DNA of 64,000 nt from Carettochelys insculpta (lineage: Eukaryota; Chordata; Testudines; Carettochelyidae). The DNA lies in assembly GCF_033958435.1 (NCBI RefSeq), contig NC_134167.1, positions 7,460,001 through 7,524,000 on the forward strand, written 5' to 3'. A program made the translations under genes and the position numbers. Below, piece after piece: positions 63,672-64,000 of the stretch (within the stretch, counting starts at the first letter, position 1; each line of letters starts with the position of its first letter). The notes beneath the pieces were generated by a model that saw only the letters and a list, made by a program, of their open reading frames with translations, ran no database searches and was not told the DNA's origin.

Positions 63672-63912
63672 CAGTGTAGACATAGCCAAAGTGTCAGGTA
63701 AGATTGCTGGACCTCATCTACCAGGGGTGCTATTTCTGATTAACTTATTCTGTGGATGCTGGCATGCTGGAATAAGAGTGGTTTAGTCCAGATTAGTTTA
63801 TTCCATAATGGAATAAGAGCAGTCATATGGGGTTAATCAGGAATAGTTACCCTGCTTTAAATTAATACTCTGCCTTATTCCGTAAGTCTCTCGTGTGCAG
63901 GTAAGCCCTTAG
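63672..63912. mobile_element. Harbinger-like MITE rich in GGAATAA
   Basis: Contains CAGTGTAGACATAGCC near the left, ATTCCATAATGGAATAAG in the middle and a GTAAGCCCTTAG end. Left border uncertain. Confidence 0.5.
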
Positions 63913-63914
63913 TG

Positions 63915-64000
63915 CAGGGGTGGGCAAGATACAGCCTGCCAAGTTGCCAGATCCAGCCCATGGACTGCCCCACTGGGACCCTCGGACACTTAGCAGAAAG
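63915..64000. mobile_element. hAT-like element, left end, cut by the window
   Basis: CAGGGGTGGGCAAGATAC is the typical hAT terminus; the rest lies outside the window. Confidence 0.75.

Noticed and set aside
61956..64000. Search for PLPBP exon 2
   Set aside because: No stretch encoding RLVAVSKTK-like sequence with splice sites was found, so I assume it lies beyond the window.

Overview
The window is vertebrate nuclear DNA, most probably from a turtle. Three things support this. The genes are split by GT/AG introns. Two neighbouring vertebrate genes are recognisable, ERLIN2 (complete coding region) and PLPBP (first exon only). The interspersed repeats are the sauropsid/turtle type: CR1 LINE ends, tRNA-derived SINEs, and many hAT-, Harbinger- and Tigger-like short DNA transposons. 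The species call is inference; the two gene identities are firm.

Layout. 1-9252 is a macrosatellite: three near-identical units of about 3.03 kb plus a fourth that breaks off, followed by a diverged edge fragment (9253-9340). 9355-9924 is CpG-rich sequence of unknown role. 9925-11243 is a 44-bp GC-rich minisatellite of about 30 copies. 11244-37700 has no protein gene that I can support. It holds transposon remnants, CA repeats, some candidate conserved non-coding blocks, and three diverged copies of a TTAATGA-bearing element about 110-150 bp long (20585, 29105, 34505).

ERLIN2 starts at a CpG island near 37.8 kb (non-coding exon 1). It has 11 coding exons from 39060 to 56217 on the + strand, and every reading-frame phase closes, giving 333 residues. 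Its introns carry several mobile elements. About 5.6 kb downstream, in a second CpG island, PLPBP begins on the same strand (coding exon 1, 61857-61955) and runs out of the window. The ERLIN2-PLPBP order and orientation match human 8p11.

ERLIN2 is an ER-membrane SPFH protein acting in lipid-raft-like domains and in degradation of IP3 receptors. PLPBP is a pyridoxal-phosphate homeostasis protein. Nothing in the sequence links their functions; they are conserved neighbours. The least explained parts are the macrosatellite with its hairpin-like 22-bp core repeated about 23 times per unit, and the triplicated TTAATGA element.
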